NCBI RefSeq assembly: GCF_016617715.1
Contig: NZ_CP067225.1
Coordinates: 2,170,001-2,234,000, forward strand
Source of the DNA: Paracoccus sp. MC1862
GTDB lineage: Bacteria; Pseudomonadota; Alphaproteobacteria; Rhodobacterales; Rhodobacteraceae
Direction of reading: 5' to 3'
Length of the DNA stretch: 64,000 bases
A program made the translations under genes and the position numbers. Shown one piece after another: positions 40,731 to 48,633 of this stretch (positions within the stretch are counted from its first letter, which is position 1; the number at the start of each line of letters is the position of its first letter). The notes under the pieces were generated by a model. The model was not told the origin of the DNA and did not search any database. It was given only the letters and a program-made list of their open reading frames with translations.

Positions 40731-40857
40731 GGGCACCTCGGGCTGCTTTCCAAGGACGCGCCTGACACGCCCTGCTGGCAAGCGCGGGAAGGCCGCGCTT
40801 CGTTGCAATTTGCGGGCCTGCCCCGCATATAGGCGGCGATCAGCGAAAGGCCCGCGC

Positions 40858-41817
40858 ATGACCTATCTCGAGTTCGAAAAGCCGCTATCCGACCTGGAAG
40901 GCAAGGCCGAGGAGCTGAGGGCGCTCGCGCGCAAGGGCGAAGGCGTCGATCTGGAGAAAGAGGCGGCAGCGCTGGACCGCAAGGCGCAGGACCTGCTGCG
41001 CGAACTTTACCGCAGCCTCGATCCCTGGCGGAAGACGCTGGTCGCGCGCCATCCCGACCGGCCGCATTGCATCGACTACATCGAGGCGCTGTTGACCGAA
41101 TGGACGCCGCTGGCGGGCGACCGCACCTTTGGCGACGACCATGCGGTGATGGGGGGCCTGGCACGATTCCGCGATCAGGCGGTGGTGGTGATCGGGCACG
41201 AGAAGGGCAACGACACCCGCTCGCGCATCCACCGCAACTTCGGCATGGCCCGGCCCGAGGGCTATCGCAAGGCGATCCGGCTGATGGACATGGCCGACCG
41301 CTTCCGCCTGCCGGTCATCACGCTGGTGGACACCCCCGGCGCCTATCCCGGCAAGGGCGCCGAGGAACGCGGGCAGTCCGAGGCCATCGCGCGTTCGACC
41401 GAGAAATGCCTGCAGATCGGCGTGCCGCTGGTTTCCGTGGTGATCGGCGAGGGCGGCTCGGGCGGCGCGGTGGCGTTCGCCACGGCGGACCGGGTGGCGA
41501 TGCTGGAACATTCCATCTATTCGGTAATCTCGCCCGAGGGCTGCGCCTCGATCCTGTGGAAGGACGCCGACAAGATGCGCGAGGCGGCCGAGGCGCTGAA
41601 GCTGACCGCGCAGGACCTCAAGAAGCTGGGCGTGATTGACGCCGTCATCCCGGAACCCTTGGGCGGCGCCCAGCGCGAACCCGACGAGACGATCCGTTCC
41701 GTCGGCGACGAGATCGCCCGCCTGCTGCGCGACCTGCAGGGCAAGTCGCCCGCCGACCTGATCCGCGACCGCCGGCAGAAATTCCTCGACATGGGATCGC
41801 GGGGTCTGGCGGCCTGA
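40858..41817 (+). CDS. accA: Acetyl-CoA carboxylase carboxyltransferase subunit alpha
   Basis: A 319-residue carboxyltransferase half that works with AccD to make malonyl-CoA for fatty acid synthesis. It starts [16 protein letters not shown]; the catalytic fold contains [32 protein letters not shown] and [10 protein letters not shown]. Length is standard (~319). GAAAGG precedes the start. Confidence 0.97.
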   Translation: MTYLEFEKPLSDLEGKAEELRALARKGEGVDLEKEAAALDRKAQDLLRELYRSLDPWRKTLVARHPDRPHCIDYIEALLTEWTPLAGDRTFGDDHAVMGGLARFRDQAVVVIGHEKGNDTRSRIHRNFGMARPEGYRKAIRLMDMADRFRLPVITLVDTPGAYPGKGAEERGQSEAIARSTEKCLQIGVPLVSVVIGEGGSGGAVAFATADRVAMLEHSIYSVISPEGCASILWKDADKMREAAEALKLTAQDLKKLGVIDAVIPEPLGGAQREPDETIRSVGDEIARLLRDLQGKSPADLIRDRRQKFLDMGSRGLAA

Positions 41818-42389
41818 GCCGCAAGGTCCCGGCCCGGGGACTGCGCCTGCAACTGCGACAGTGGCGACGACGTCGGCGGCACACCAGGACCGGGGCGGGA
41901 TGTCCAGTGCCCGCTGCAAAAGGCCATCGGACCAGAACAAACGCGGGCGTCCTGTGGCTGCATCCCTGCAACAGCGGCCGACGCTTCCCCGGCGGCGTCG
42001 AGCGAACGGCAGGGGCACATATGATCCAGCCGGATGACGAGGCTTTTCCGATTTTCCTCGCGGATGCGGCTACCCCCACAGGAAAGTCACCTTCTACCGT
42101 AGCCGCTTGTCGGGCCGTTTCGCGCGTCTGGCGGATAGCGAACTGCGTTCCCCAGCCATGCACGGGCCTCCTTGCTCGCCTGAGCCATTATCCTTTAACC
42201 GCCGCCGATCCCCTGAGTACCCTGCTTCGCGGGCAGGCGGCGTTCCCGATCCACCCTTGAGATCCGGATTCCCTGACATCCTGCGCCCCGGCAGCTGCCA
42301 ACGACCTGCCGGGCGCACTCGCGCGGCCTTTTTCCGCCCCGGATGCCCTTTTTGAAGGCGCAAGTCGGCTCGTGCCTTCGGGAAAACGC
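41818..42389. other. Gene-less spacer (572 bp) at the edge of the flagellar cluster
   Basis: No credible gene, RNA or repeat seen. An open frame around 42021-42260 has no family features or ribosome site. G+C remains fairly high, so it is not an obvious foreign insert. Confidence 0.55.
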
Positions 42390-43202
42390 TTATCCTCCCT
42401 GATAGCCCCGGACCAGCGCCGCCGCAATCAGGCTCCAGCCGTCCACGGCCACGAAAAACGCCAGCTTGAAGGGCAGCGCCACGACCGTGGGCGGCACCAT
42501 CATCATGCCCATCGACATAAGGATCGCCGACACCACCAGGTCGATGATCAGAAAGGGCAGCGAGACAAGGAAGCCGATCGCAAAGGCGCGCTGAATCTCG
42601 GTCAGCATGAAGGACGGCACCAGCAGCGACAGCGGCGCCACCTGCGGGTCAAACGCCTCGGGCAAGGGCGGGGCGCCTTCGGGTTGCGGCGCGACCTCGG
42701 CAAGCGCGGCCATGGTGTCGGGGTCGATGCGGTCCGACATGAAGCGGCGGAACGGCTCGATCCCGCGCTCGAAGGCGGTGTCGAGCGTGATCTCGCCCCG
42801 CTGCAGGGGCGCCCCGGCGGCGGTCCAGGCATCCCGCAGCACGGGGTCCATGACATACCAGCTGAGAAAGATGGCGAGGCTGACGATCAGCATGTTGGGC
42901 GGCGACTGCTGCAGCCCGATCGCCTGCCGCATGATCGACAGCACCGTGACGATGAAGGGAAAGCAGGTCACCATGATCGCGATGCCGGGTGCGAGCGACA
43001 ACAGCGTGAGTCCGAGGACAAGGATCACCGCGTTCTGCCCGACCCCGCTTGCGGCACCGGCGGCAAGGTCCGACAGGCCCTGCGCCATCACCGCGCCGGG
43101 AAGGACTGCAAGCCCGAGAGCTCCGACAAAGGGCCGAACGCGCGCGGATAAACCGCGACGACGTGGCTGCACCGGCCGCGTGGATTGCAGCCGATCCACC
43201 AT
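42390..43202 (-). CDS. fliP: Flagellar type III export membrane protein FliP
   Basis: A 270-residue core component of the export gate with FliQ and FliR. A cleavable-type N-terminal signal follows a basic stretch (SARVRPFVGALGLAVLPGAVMA). The FliP signature regions are PGIAIMVTCFPFIVTVLSIMR and PPNMLIVSLAIFLSWYVMDP, and the C-terminal IQRAFAIGFLVSLPFLIIDL is present. The start at 43202 gives normal length; the longer open frame is not conserved. A 473-bp spacer separates it from fliN, although the two are often adjacent. Confidence 0.94.
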   Translation of the reverse strand: MVDRLQSTRPVQPRRRGLSARVRPFVGALGLAVLPGAVMAQGLSDLAAGAASGVGQNAVILVLGLTLLSLAPGIAIMVTCFPFIVTVLSIMRQAIGLQQSPPNMLIVSLAIFLSWYVMDPVLRDAWTAAGAPLQRGEITLDTAFERGIEPFRRFMSDRIDPDTMAALAEVAPQPEGAPPLPEAFDPQVAPLSLLVPSFMLTEIQRAFAIGFLVSLPFLIIDLVVSAILMSMGMMMVPPTVVALPFKLAFFVAVDGWSLIAAALVRGYQGG

Positions 43203-43675
43203 GTCCGAGCCTCGACGCGGACGCCCGGCAACGCTGCCCGACCCGGAGGCCACCGGAACAGGCGCGCACGGACGACGAGGGGCGGCAGCATCCCCCGGTG
43301 TCGGGAGGTTCCCGTGCGCCGCTCCACAGCAGCGAAGGACATTGCATGTCTTGCCTGCCTGCAAATCCGGATCGCGCCCGCATGGCTGTCGGCACAAGCG
43401 AAAGAGCATTGCCTCGGGCCGAAGGACAGGGCGAGGGGCCGGCACTCGCCAGCCACAGCCCGCAAGCGAAGGGCAGAGGTGTCCGGTTCCCGGACCGCTC
43501 GACTGTGGCAGAGAGTGGCGGCGGGCGGAGAGCGGCAGATGGACGATGGCAGGACGCAGCGCCCGGAGTTGCCCGCCAAGGCGCCGCCATGCCGGGTGCG
43601 CGCGACATTCCCGCCCTGCGCTCGGCCGGTCTGCGGCAGGCCGAGCGCGGCCGATGCCCGGACCAGGCCCTCGCC
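43203..43675. other. Gene-less spacer between fliN and fliP (473 bp)
   Basis: Open frames here are not flagellar or otherwise recognisable. No repeat, RNA or IS remnant was found. It may hold a promoter for fliP. Confidence 0.55.
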
Positions 43676-43924
43676 TCATGCCGCCGGACCCAGGATGCGG
43701 ACGGCCAGGCGGCCCTCGCCGCCATGTTCGACCAACTCGCCACGCGCGACCACCTTCTCGCCGATGCAGATCTCGACGCCATCCGCCGTGTCCTGTTCAA
43801 GCGGCAGCACGTCGTCGGCCTGCAGTCGCGCCAGATCGGCCACCGACAGCCGGGTGCGGCCGATGCGGATGGCGATCTCGATCTGGATCTGCTCGGTCGG
43901 GATCAGGCTGTGTTCGGGTTCCAT
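43676..43924 (-). CDS. fliN: Flagellar motor switch protein FliN (SpoA domain)
   Basis: An 82-residue protein consisting only of the C-terminal SpoA domain (IEIAIRIGRTRLSVADLARL and GEKVVARGELVEHGG). FliN in many bacteria has an extra N-terminal tail; here the minimal form is present. It lies one base beyond the FliH-like gene, so it is surely in the fliF operon. Confidence 0.9.
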   Translation of the reverse strand: MEPEHSLIPTEQIQIEIAIRIGRTRLSVADLARLQADDVLPLEQDTADGVEICIGEKVVARGELVEHGGEGRLAVRILGPAA

Positions 43925-43925
43925 C

Positions 43926-44486
43926 TCACTCCACCTCCGTCACTTCGTTGACGAGCTTGCGCAGCTCGGCGGCAATCTGCGCCATGTCCCAGGCGATGCG
44001 GCCGCCCAGCAGTTCAACCTCGGCGGTTCCTTCAGGCGCCGTGGGGTCGATCTCGATCCCCGCCGCCCCCGTCGCGGAAAGGCAGGCGGCCGCGAAAGCC
44101 GCAAGATCGGGACCGCAGCGGATGCGGGCAGTCAGGGACGGAACGGCCGAGGAAAGCTTCAGCATCTCCTCCAGCAGCGCGCCCTGCAGCCGGGCGCGCG
44201 CGACGGCCGGGACGACTGCGTCCAGCAGTGCCTCGATCAGCGGCGCGATCCTTCTCACGTCGCTTGCGCCGGCCGCGCCGCGCGCCGCCTGCTCGGCGTC
44301 AAGCCGCCGGGAAAGACCATCAACTGCGTCACACAGCGCAGCCACCTGCCGGGCCTCGGTCAGCCCTCGGCCCTCGTCCAGCCCGCGTGCAAAGGCAGCG
44401 TCCAGATCGGTTTGCGCAAAGACGGCGGGCAAAGGCTCGACCGGCTCGCGGTCGAAACGCTCGAGTTGCAGCACCGCGCCCATCAT
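43926..44486 (-). CDS. fliH: FliH-like flagellar export ATPase regulator
   Basis: A 186-residue protein between fliF and fliN, the usual place for fliH (fliG is not visible here). The N-terminal part is charged and helical (LDEGRGLTEARQVAALCD); the C-terminal domain ends with the typical WDMAQIAAEL region that binds FliI. Sequence similarity to characterised FliH is low, so the assignment rests mainly on position and layout. The start overlaps the fliF stop (ATGA at 44483-44486). Confidence 0.7.
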   Translation of the reverse strand: MMGAVLQLERFDREPVEPLPAVFAQTDLDAAFARGLDEGRGLTEARQVAALCDAVDGLSRRLDAEQAARGAAGASDVRRIAPLIEALLDAVVPAVARARLQGALLEEMLKLSSAVPSLTARIRCGPDLAAFAAACLSATGAAGIEIDPTAPEGTAEVELLGGRIAWDMAQIAAELRKLVNEVTEVE

Positions 44487-46045
44487 GTCTCTTCCTTCTG
44501 GGCGATCCAGCCGGACAGGATGCGGACGCTTTCCTCGCGCCGCTCGCGCATCAGTTCGCGCAGGCGTGCCACAGGATCGGCAAGGGCCGCAGGCGGCATC
44601 ACGTCAAGATCGGCGGATACCGGGACAAGGGCCGGCACGGCTTCGGCCGCCAGTGCCGCAGATGCAGGGGGCAGGATCTCGCCCGAGGCCGCGCCCGAGT
44701 TGTCCAGTTGCGCTTGCACCGCCCGCGACCGCAGGATCGGCCGCATCACCACCATCGCGACCGCCAGCGCGAAGAACCCGATCAGGGCCAGCCGTGCGAG
44801 ATCGTTCAGCGCCAGCCGCGAAATGATGCCGCCCGGCTCGGCCAGCGTGCCGTCTGTTCCCATGACCGAGAAGGGCAGCGACTTGACGGTGATGACGTCG
44901 CCCCGTTCCTCGTCAAAGCCCACCGCCGAGGCCACGAGTTCGCGCAGCGCCTCAAGCTCGACCTCGCTGCGGGGCAGGATGGCTTCGCTCCCGTCGGCCA
45001 CGCGCTGTGGCGTGCCGTTCACCAGCACCGCCACCGTCAGCCGCCGGGTGGCGCCGGGCTCGCGCAGGATCTCGCGCGTGACCCGACTCACCTCATAGTT
45101 CTGCCGCTGCCGCGTCTCCGAGCTTGTAGAGCGGCTCTGCTCGCCCTGCGCGCCCGTGCCTTCCGGCAGGTTCGACGAGGCCGTGACCGCCCCCTGTTCG
45201 CTGTTGGTGGACTGGTCGGTGGTCTCCTCGTTCTCCTGCGAGACAAGGGCGCGGCCGTTCGGATCGAAGGTCTGTTCCGAAAGCTGCTCGGTCTCGGTCA
45301 CGAGGTCGAGATTCAATTCCACGATGGCGTTTCCGGGGCCGACATGCGGTTCGAGGATGCGTTCCACGTTGCGCTTCATCTCGGCGGCACGGTCGGCGGC
45401 GACGGTTTCCTCTCCGGTCGAGACGATGCCTCGGGCACTGTCGATGACCTTCACCCGCTCGGGGTCAAGCCCCGGCACCGCCGAGGACAGCAGAAACTGC
45501 AAGGATCGCGCCTGCTTGGCGTCCAAGCTGCCTACGCCCATCGTCACCGTCACCGAGGCCGCTCCGCCCGCGTCGCGGCGATAGCCGCGCGTGGCGGGGG
45601 CCGCGATATGGACCCGCGCCGCCTTGACGCCGGGCACGGTCAGGATCGTGCGGGCCAGCTCACCTTCCTTCGCCCGCCAGTAGGCGGCGTCGAACATCTG
45701 CGAGGTCGTGCCGAAGCCCGACATTCCGTCCAGAATCTCGTAGCCCGCCCCGCCTGCCGAGGGCAGCCCCATCCCCGCCAGCACCAAGCGCACCCGGTCG
45801 CGTTCGCCCGCATCAACCCAGATCGCGTCGCCCCGGATCTCGGACGGCACCCCGGTCTTGTCGAGTTCCGCCATCACCTCGCCCGCCCGCGCCGGGTCGA
45901 GGCCGGAATAAAGCAGCGCCATCGGCGTCCGGTTGGCCAGCAAGGCGAAGGCCCCGACGGCAAGGAAGGTCAGCAGGAACGCCGCCGCGATCAGCTGCTT
46001 CTGGCTGCTGCTGCGTTCGCCCCAGTATTCGGCAAGCTTCTGCAT
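44483..46045 (-). CDS. fliF: Flagellar M-ring protein FliF
   Basis: A 520-residue protein that builds the MS ring. It has an N-terminal membrane span (AAFLLTFLAVGAFALLANR, near 20-40), the YscJ/FliF domain with MALLYSGLD and ARVHIA, a large periplasmic region with a polar insertion (roughly 260-310), a second membrane span near 430-450 and a short cytosolic tail that binds the switch. It is the first gene of the minus-strand arm, divergent from fliL. Confidence 0.95.
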   Translation of the reverse strand: MQKLAEYWGERSSSQKQLIAAAFLLTFLAVGAFALLANRTPMALLYSGLDPARAGEVMAELDKTGVPSEIRGDAIWVDAGERDRVRLVLAGMGLPSAGGAGYEILDGMSGFGTTSQMFDAAYWRAKEGELARTILTVPGVKAARVHIAAPATRGYRRDAGGAASVTVTMGVGSLDAKQARSLQFLLSSAVPGLDPERVKVIDSARGIVSTGEETVAADRAAEMKRNVERILEPHVGPGNAIVELNLDLVTETEQLSEQTFDPNGRALVSQENEETTDQSTNSEQGAVTASSNLPEGTGAQGEQSRSTSSETRQRQNYEVSRVTREILREPGATRRLTVAVLVNGTPQRVADGSEAILPRSEVELEALRELVASAVGFDEERGDVITVKSLPFSVMGTDGTLAEPGGIISRLALNDLARLALIGFFALAVAMVVMRPILRSRAVQAQLDNSGAASGEILPPASAALAAEAVPALVPVSADLDVMPPAALADPVARLRELMRERREESVRILSGWIAQKEET

Positions 46046-46105
46046 CCCGCGATACCCTTTCGAATCGTTCTCGGTCCGACGGCAATCGTCATGGCATGGC
46101 GGCCA

Positions 46106-46120
46106 TTAAGAATCGGTTAG
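46106..46120. promoter_or_regulatory. Candidate CtrA box between fliF and fliL
   Basis: TTAA (46106-46109), seven bases, TTAG (46117-46120): one mismatch from the CtrA consensus TTAA-N7-TTAA. It lies in the 115-bp divergent control region, and CtrA is the usual flagellar regulator in Rhodobacterales. Confidence 0.5.
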
Positions 46121-46160
46121 CCCATGGCTGTTAATCCGGTCCCACAGGACGGAGAATCAG

Positions 46161-46640
46161 ATGACCGACATCAGCGCATCGCCCGAGACCCCGGCCAGGC
46201 CGCTGTTGCGCCGGCTGCTGCCGTTGGCGCTGCCGATGCTGGCGCTCGCGGCCGGACTGGGGACGACACTCACCGGCCTCTGGTCGCCGCTATCGCTGCT
46301 GGGACCTGCCGAGCCTGCGACCGAAGCCGCATCCGCCGCCCCTGCGGCCACCTTCCTCGACGTGCCGCGGATCGTGCTGACCATCCCCGGCGAGCGCACG
46401 CAGACGCTGGCGCTGTCGGTCATCATCGAGGTCGAGCCGACCGGGCTGGATCAGGCGCGGCTGCTGATGCCGCGCATCTTGGACAGCTATAACGGCTTCC
46501 TGTCGCAGATCGACGCCAGTGCCTTCAGCCGCCGCGGCATCCTGGAAATCGTGCGCGGCGAACTCGCCACCCGCACCGGCTTCATCCTGGGCGAGGCCGC
46601 GGTCCGCGACCTTCTCATCACCGAGTTCCGCATCCAATGA
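46161..46640 (+). CDS. fliL: Flagellar basal-body associated protein FliL
   Basis: A 159-residue inner-membrane protein near the stator. It has a basic N-terminus, one transmembrane helix (LLPLALPMLALAAGLGTTL, near 19-37), a linker and the periplasmic FliL domain (RTQTLALSVIIEVEP and ATRTGFILGEAAVRDLLITEF). ACGGAGAA lies upstream of the start. Its stop overlaps the next start (ATGA). Confidence 0.9.
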   Translation: MTDISASPETPARPLLRRLLPLALPMLALAAGLGTTLTGLWSPLSLLGPAEPATEAASAAPAATFLDVPRIVLTIPGERTQTLALSVIIEVEPTGLDQARLLMPRILDSYNGFLSQIDASAFSRRGILEIVRGELATRTGFILGEAAVRDLLITEFRIQ

Positions 46641-46975
46641 CGATTCCCATGATCCTTCAGGCCGCGCTGGTCATGGCCGCGCTGGCGGTGGCGGGCTACT
46701 GCCACCTGCTCGCGCGGCGGCTGCGCAAGCTCAACGACCTCGAAACCGGCCTCGGCGGCGCCATCGCCGTGATGGCGGCTGAGATCGCCCGGCTGGAAGC
46801 GGCACTGGCGGCGGCGCAGGTGGGGGCGACCACCGCCTCGGACGGGCTCGCGCGCGAGATCGAGAAGGCCAGGTCCGAACGCGCCTACTGGGCGCTGCAG
46901 CAGCAGTTCATGCCGCCGCTGGCGCCGCGCCGACCTGTCCGGCGCCGCCGCATGAAGGAGGCCGAGGATGCCTGA
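46637..46975 (+). CDS. DUF6468-like flagellar-locus membrane protein
   Basis: A 112-residue protein with one N-terminal membrane helix (residues 5-24), then a long amphipathic, probably coiled-coil segment (RLRKLNDLETGLGGAIAVMA to about residue 85) and a very basic tail (RRPVRRRRMK). Proteins of this type are found next to fliL in alphaproteobacterial flagellar clusters. Function unknown; a stator or switch accessory is an inference from location. It overlaps both neighbours by 4-8 bp. Confidence 0.75.
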   Translation: MTIPMILQAALVMAALAVAGYCHLLARRLRKLNDLETGLGGAIAVMAAEIARLEAALAAAQVGATTASDGLAREIEKARSERAYWALQQQFMPPLAPRRPVRRRRMKEAEDA

Positions 46976-47507
46976 TCGCCTGTTCTGGATGGGCGGCGCG
47001 GTCGCCCTTGTCGCCGGCCTCGCCATCGCGCAAGGGGACCGGCTCGCCCGCGCGCTTTCCGCCGAGGCGGCCGCTACGCCGCTGCTCGACGGCTGCACCG
47101 ACGTGCCCGAGGCGGTGGCGCTGGCTGAAACGCTGCGGTTGCGGGGGATCGCGGTGGACCGGGCGCTTGCCGATCTGGAACGCCGCAAGCGGGAACTGGC
47201 GGCGGCCGAGGCACAGATCACCACGCGCCTGGCCGCGCTGAAGAAGGCCAAGGGCGCGCTGGGCAATGCGCGCGCCGGGCAGGAGGCAGGCCGGACCGAA
47301 GGGATCGAGCGGCTGATCGCCGTCTATGACGCGATGAAGCCCGCCGAGGCGGCGACGATCCTCGCGGCCCTCCCCCCCGATTTCGCGGCCGAGATCCTGA
47401 CGCGCGTCCAGCCCGACGCCGGCGCGCGCATCATCGCCCAGATCGACCCCGGCCATGCCGCGATCCTGACCGCCCACATGGGCGCCCCCCGCCCGACCGG
47501 AGACTGA
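46968..47507 (+). CDS. MotE-like flagellar protein (MgtE N-terminal-like domain)
   Basis: A 179-residue periplasmic protein with signal/anchor at residues 6-24, a coiled-coil middle (LERRKRELAAAEAQITTRLA) and a C-terminal MgtE_N-like repeat (YDAMKPAEAATILAALPPDF, then PGHAAILTAHM). In rhizobia MotE chaperones the motility protein MotC; here it sits directly before motA, which supports a stator role. Identification is by architecture. Confidence 0.8.
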   Translation: MPDRLFWMGGAVALVAGLAIAQGDRLARALSAEAAATPLLDGCTDVPEAVALAETLRLRGIAVDRALADLERRKRELAAAEAQITTRLAALKKAKGALGNARAGQEAGRTEGIERLIAVYDAMKPAEAATILAALPPDFAAEILTRVQPDAGARIIAQIDPGHAAILTAHMGAPRPTGD

Positions 47508-47512
47508 AGCCC

Positions 47513-48379
47513 ATGTTCGGCATCATCGGCATTGTCCTGACCTTCGCCATGGTCTTCGGCGGCTATATCCTCGCCGGCGGCAAGATGGCGGTCATCACCC
47601 ATTCGCTGCCCTTCGAGATGATGATGATCGGCGGCGCGGCGGTGGGGTCGTACCTGCTGTCGAACGATAGCGCCGTCCTCAAGCACACGGTCCCCGGCAT
47701 CATCCGCGCCTTCAAGGGGGCGCGCTGGCACGAAGCGGACAACACGCAAATGCTGTGCCTGCTGTTCCAACTGCTGAAGATCGCCCGCGCCAACCCGGTC
47801 GAACTGGAACAGCACATCGAGGCGCCCGAGGACTCCCCGATCTTCCAGGCCTATCCGAACATCCTGAAGGACGAGGATGCCGTCTCGCTGATCGCCGACA
47901 CGATGCGTTCGGCCAGCCTCAACTACGACGACCCCTACCAGGTCGAGGACATGCTGACGCGGCGGCTCAACCTGATGAAGGAAGAGGCGATGCATGTCCC
48001 CCACGCGCTGCAGAACATGGCCGACGCCCTGCCCGCGCTGGGGATCGTCGCGGCGGTGCTGGGGGTCATCAAGACCATGTCCTCGATCGACCAGCCGCCC
48101 GAGGTGCTGGGGGGCATGATCGGCGGCGCGCTGGTCGGCACCTTCCTCGGCGTGTTCCTCGCCTACGGGCTGGTCGCGCCTTTGGCGCAGCGGCTGGCGG
48201 CGGTGATGAAGCAGGACCTCGCCTTCTACGAGGTCATCAAGTCGGTCCTGATCGCGGGCCTGCACCAGCATGCCACCAACCTTTGCGTCGAGGTCGGCCG
48301 CCAGGCCGCGCCAGAGCATCTGCGCCCCAGCTTCACCGAGGTCGAGACCGCCCTGCGCGAGATGAGGAAGGCGGCGTGA
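47513..48379 (+). CDS. motA: Flagellar motor stator protein MotA
   Basis: A 288-residue proton-channel subunit. Four membrane spans; the conserved MIGGALVGTFLGVFLAYGLV near residues 200-220 and PALGIVAAVLGVIKTM in the third span; the cytosolic loop between spans 2 and 3 carries the charged residues that touch FliG. No motB follows; the next genes are a small unknown gene and flhA, so MotB must be encoded elsewhere. Confidence 0.95.
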   Translation: MFGIIGIVLTFAMVFGGYILAGGKMAVITHSLPFEMMMIGGAAVGSYLLSNDSAVLKHTVPGIIRAFKGARWHEADNTQMLCLLFQLLKIARANPVELEQHIEAPEDSPIFQAYPNILKDEDAVSLIADTMRSASLNYDDPYQVEDMLTRRLNLMKEEAMHVPHALQNMADALPALGIVAAVLGVIKTMSSIDQPPEVLGGMIGGALVGTFLGVFLAYGLVAPLAQRLAAVMKQDLAFYEVIKSVLIAGLHQHATNLCVEVGRQAAPEHLRPSFTEVETALREMRKAA

Positions 48380-48633
48380 TGCTGGTGGCCCTTGCCCTTG
48401 CCGCCGCCCAAGCGCTCAGCCCCGCCGCGAGCGCCTTCATCGACGACGCCACCGGACGGCTGCTGGCCGGAGAGGAGCTTGCGCCGGACTTCCCCGTCCA
48501 TCTGCAGGCCCTGCCGCCAGACCAGCGGCTGCTGGTCATCGTCCATCTGCGCCGGGCGGGATTTCTGGCCGACGTGGTGATGCCGGTGGACTGGGTCATC
48601 GCCCCCGCAGGCCCGGCCGGGGACAAGCCATGA
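48379..48633 (+). CDS. 84-residue unknown flagellar-operon protein
   Basis: A small gene squeezed between motA (1-nt overlap, TGATG) and flhA (4-nt overlap). The N-terminus is hydrophobic with Ala-rich character (MLVALALAAAQALSPAASA), looking like a signal peptide, followed by about 65 soluble residues (DDATGRLLAGEEL, LPPDQRLLVIVHLRRAG). Probably periplasmic. I recognise no family. The tight overlaps imply that it is really translated with the operon. Confidence 0.65.
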   Translation: MLVALALAAAQALSPAASAFIDDATGRLLAGEELAPDFPVHLQALPPDQRLLVIVHLRRAGFLADVVMPVDWVIAPAGPAGDKP

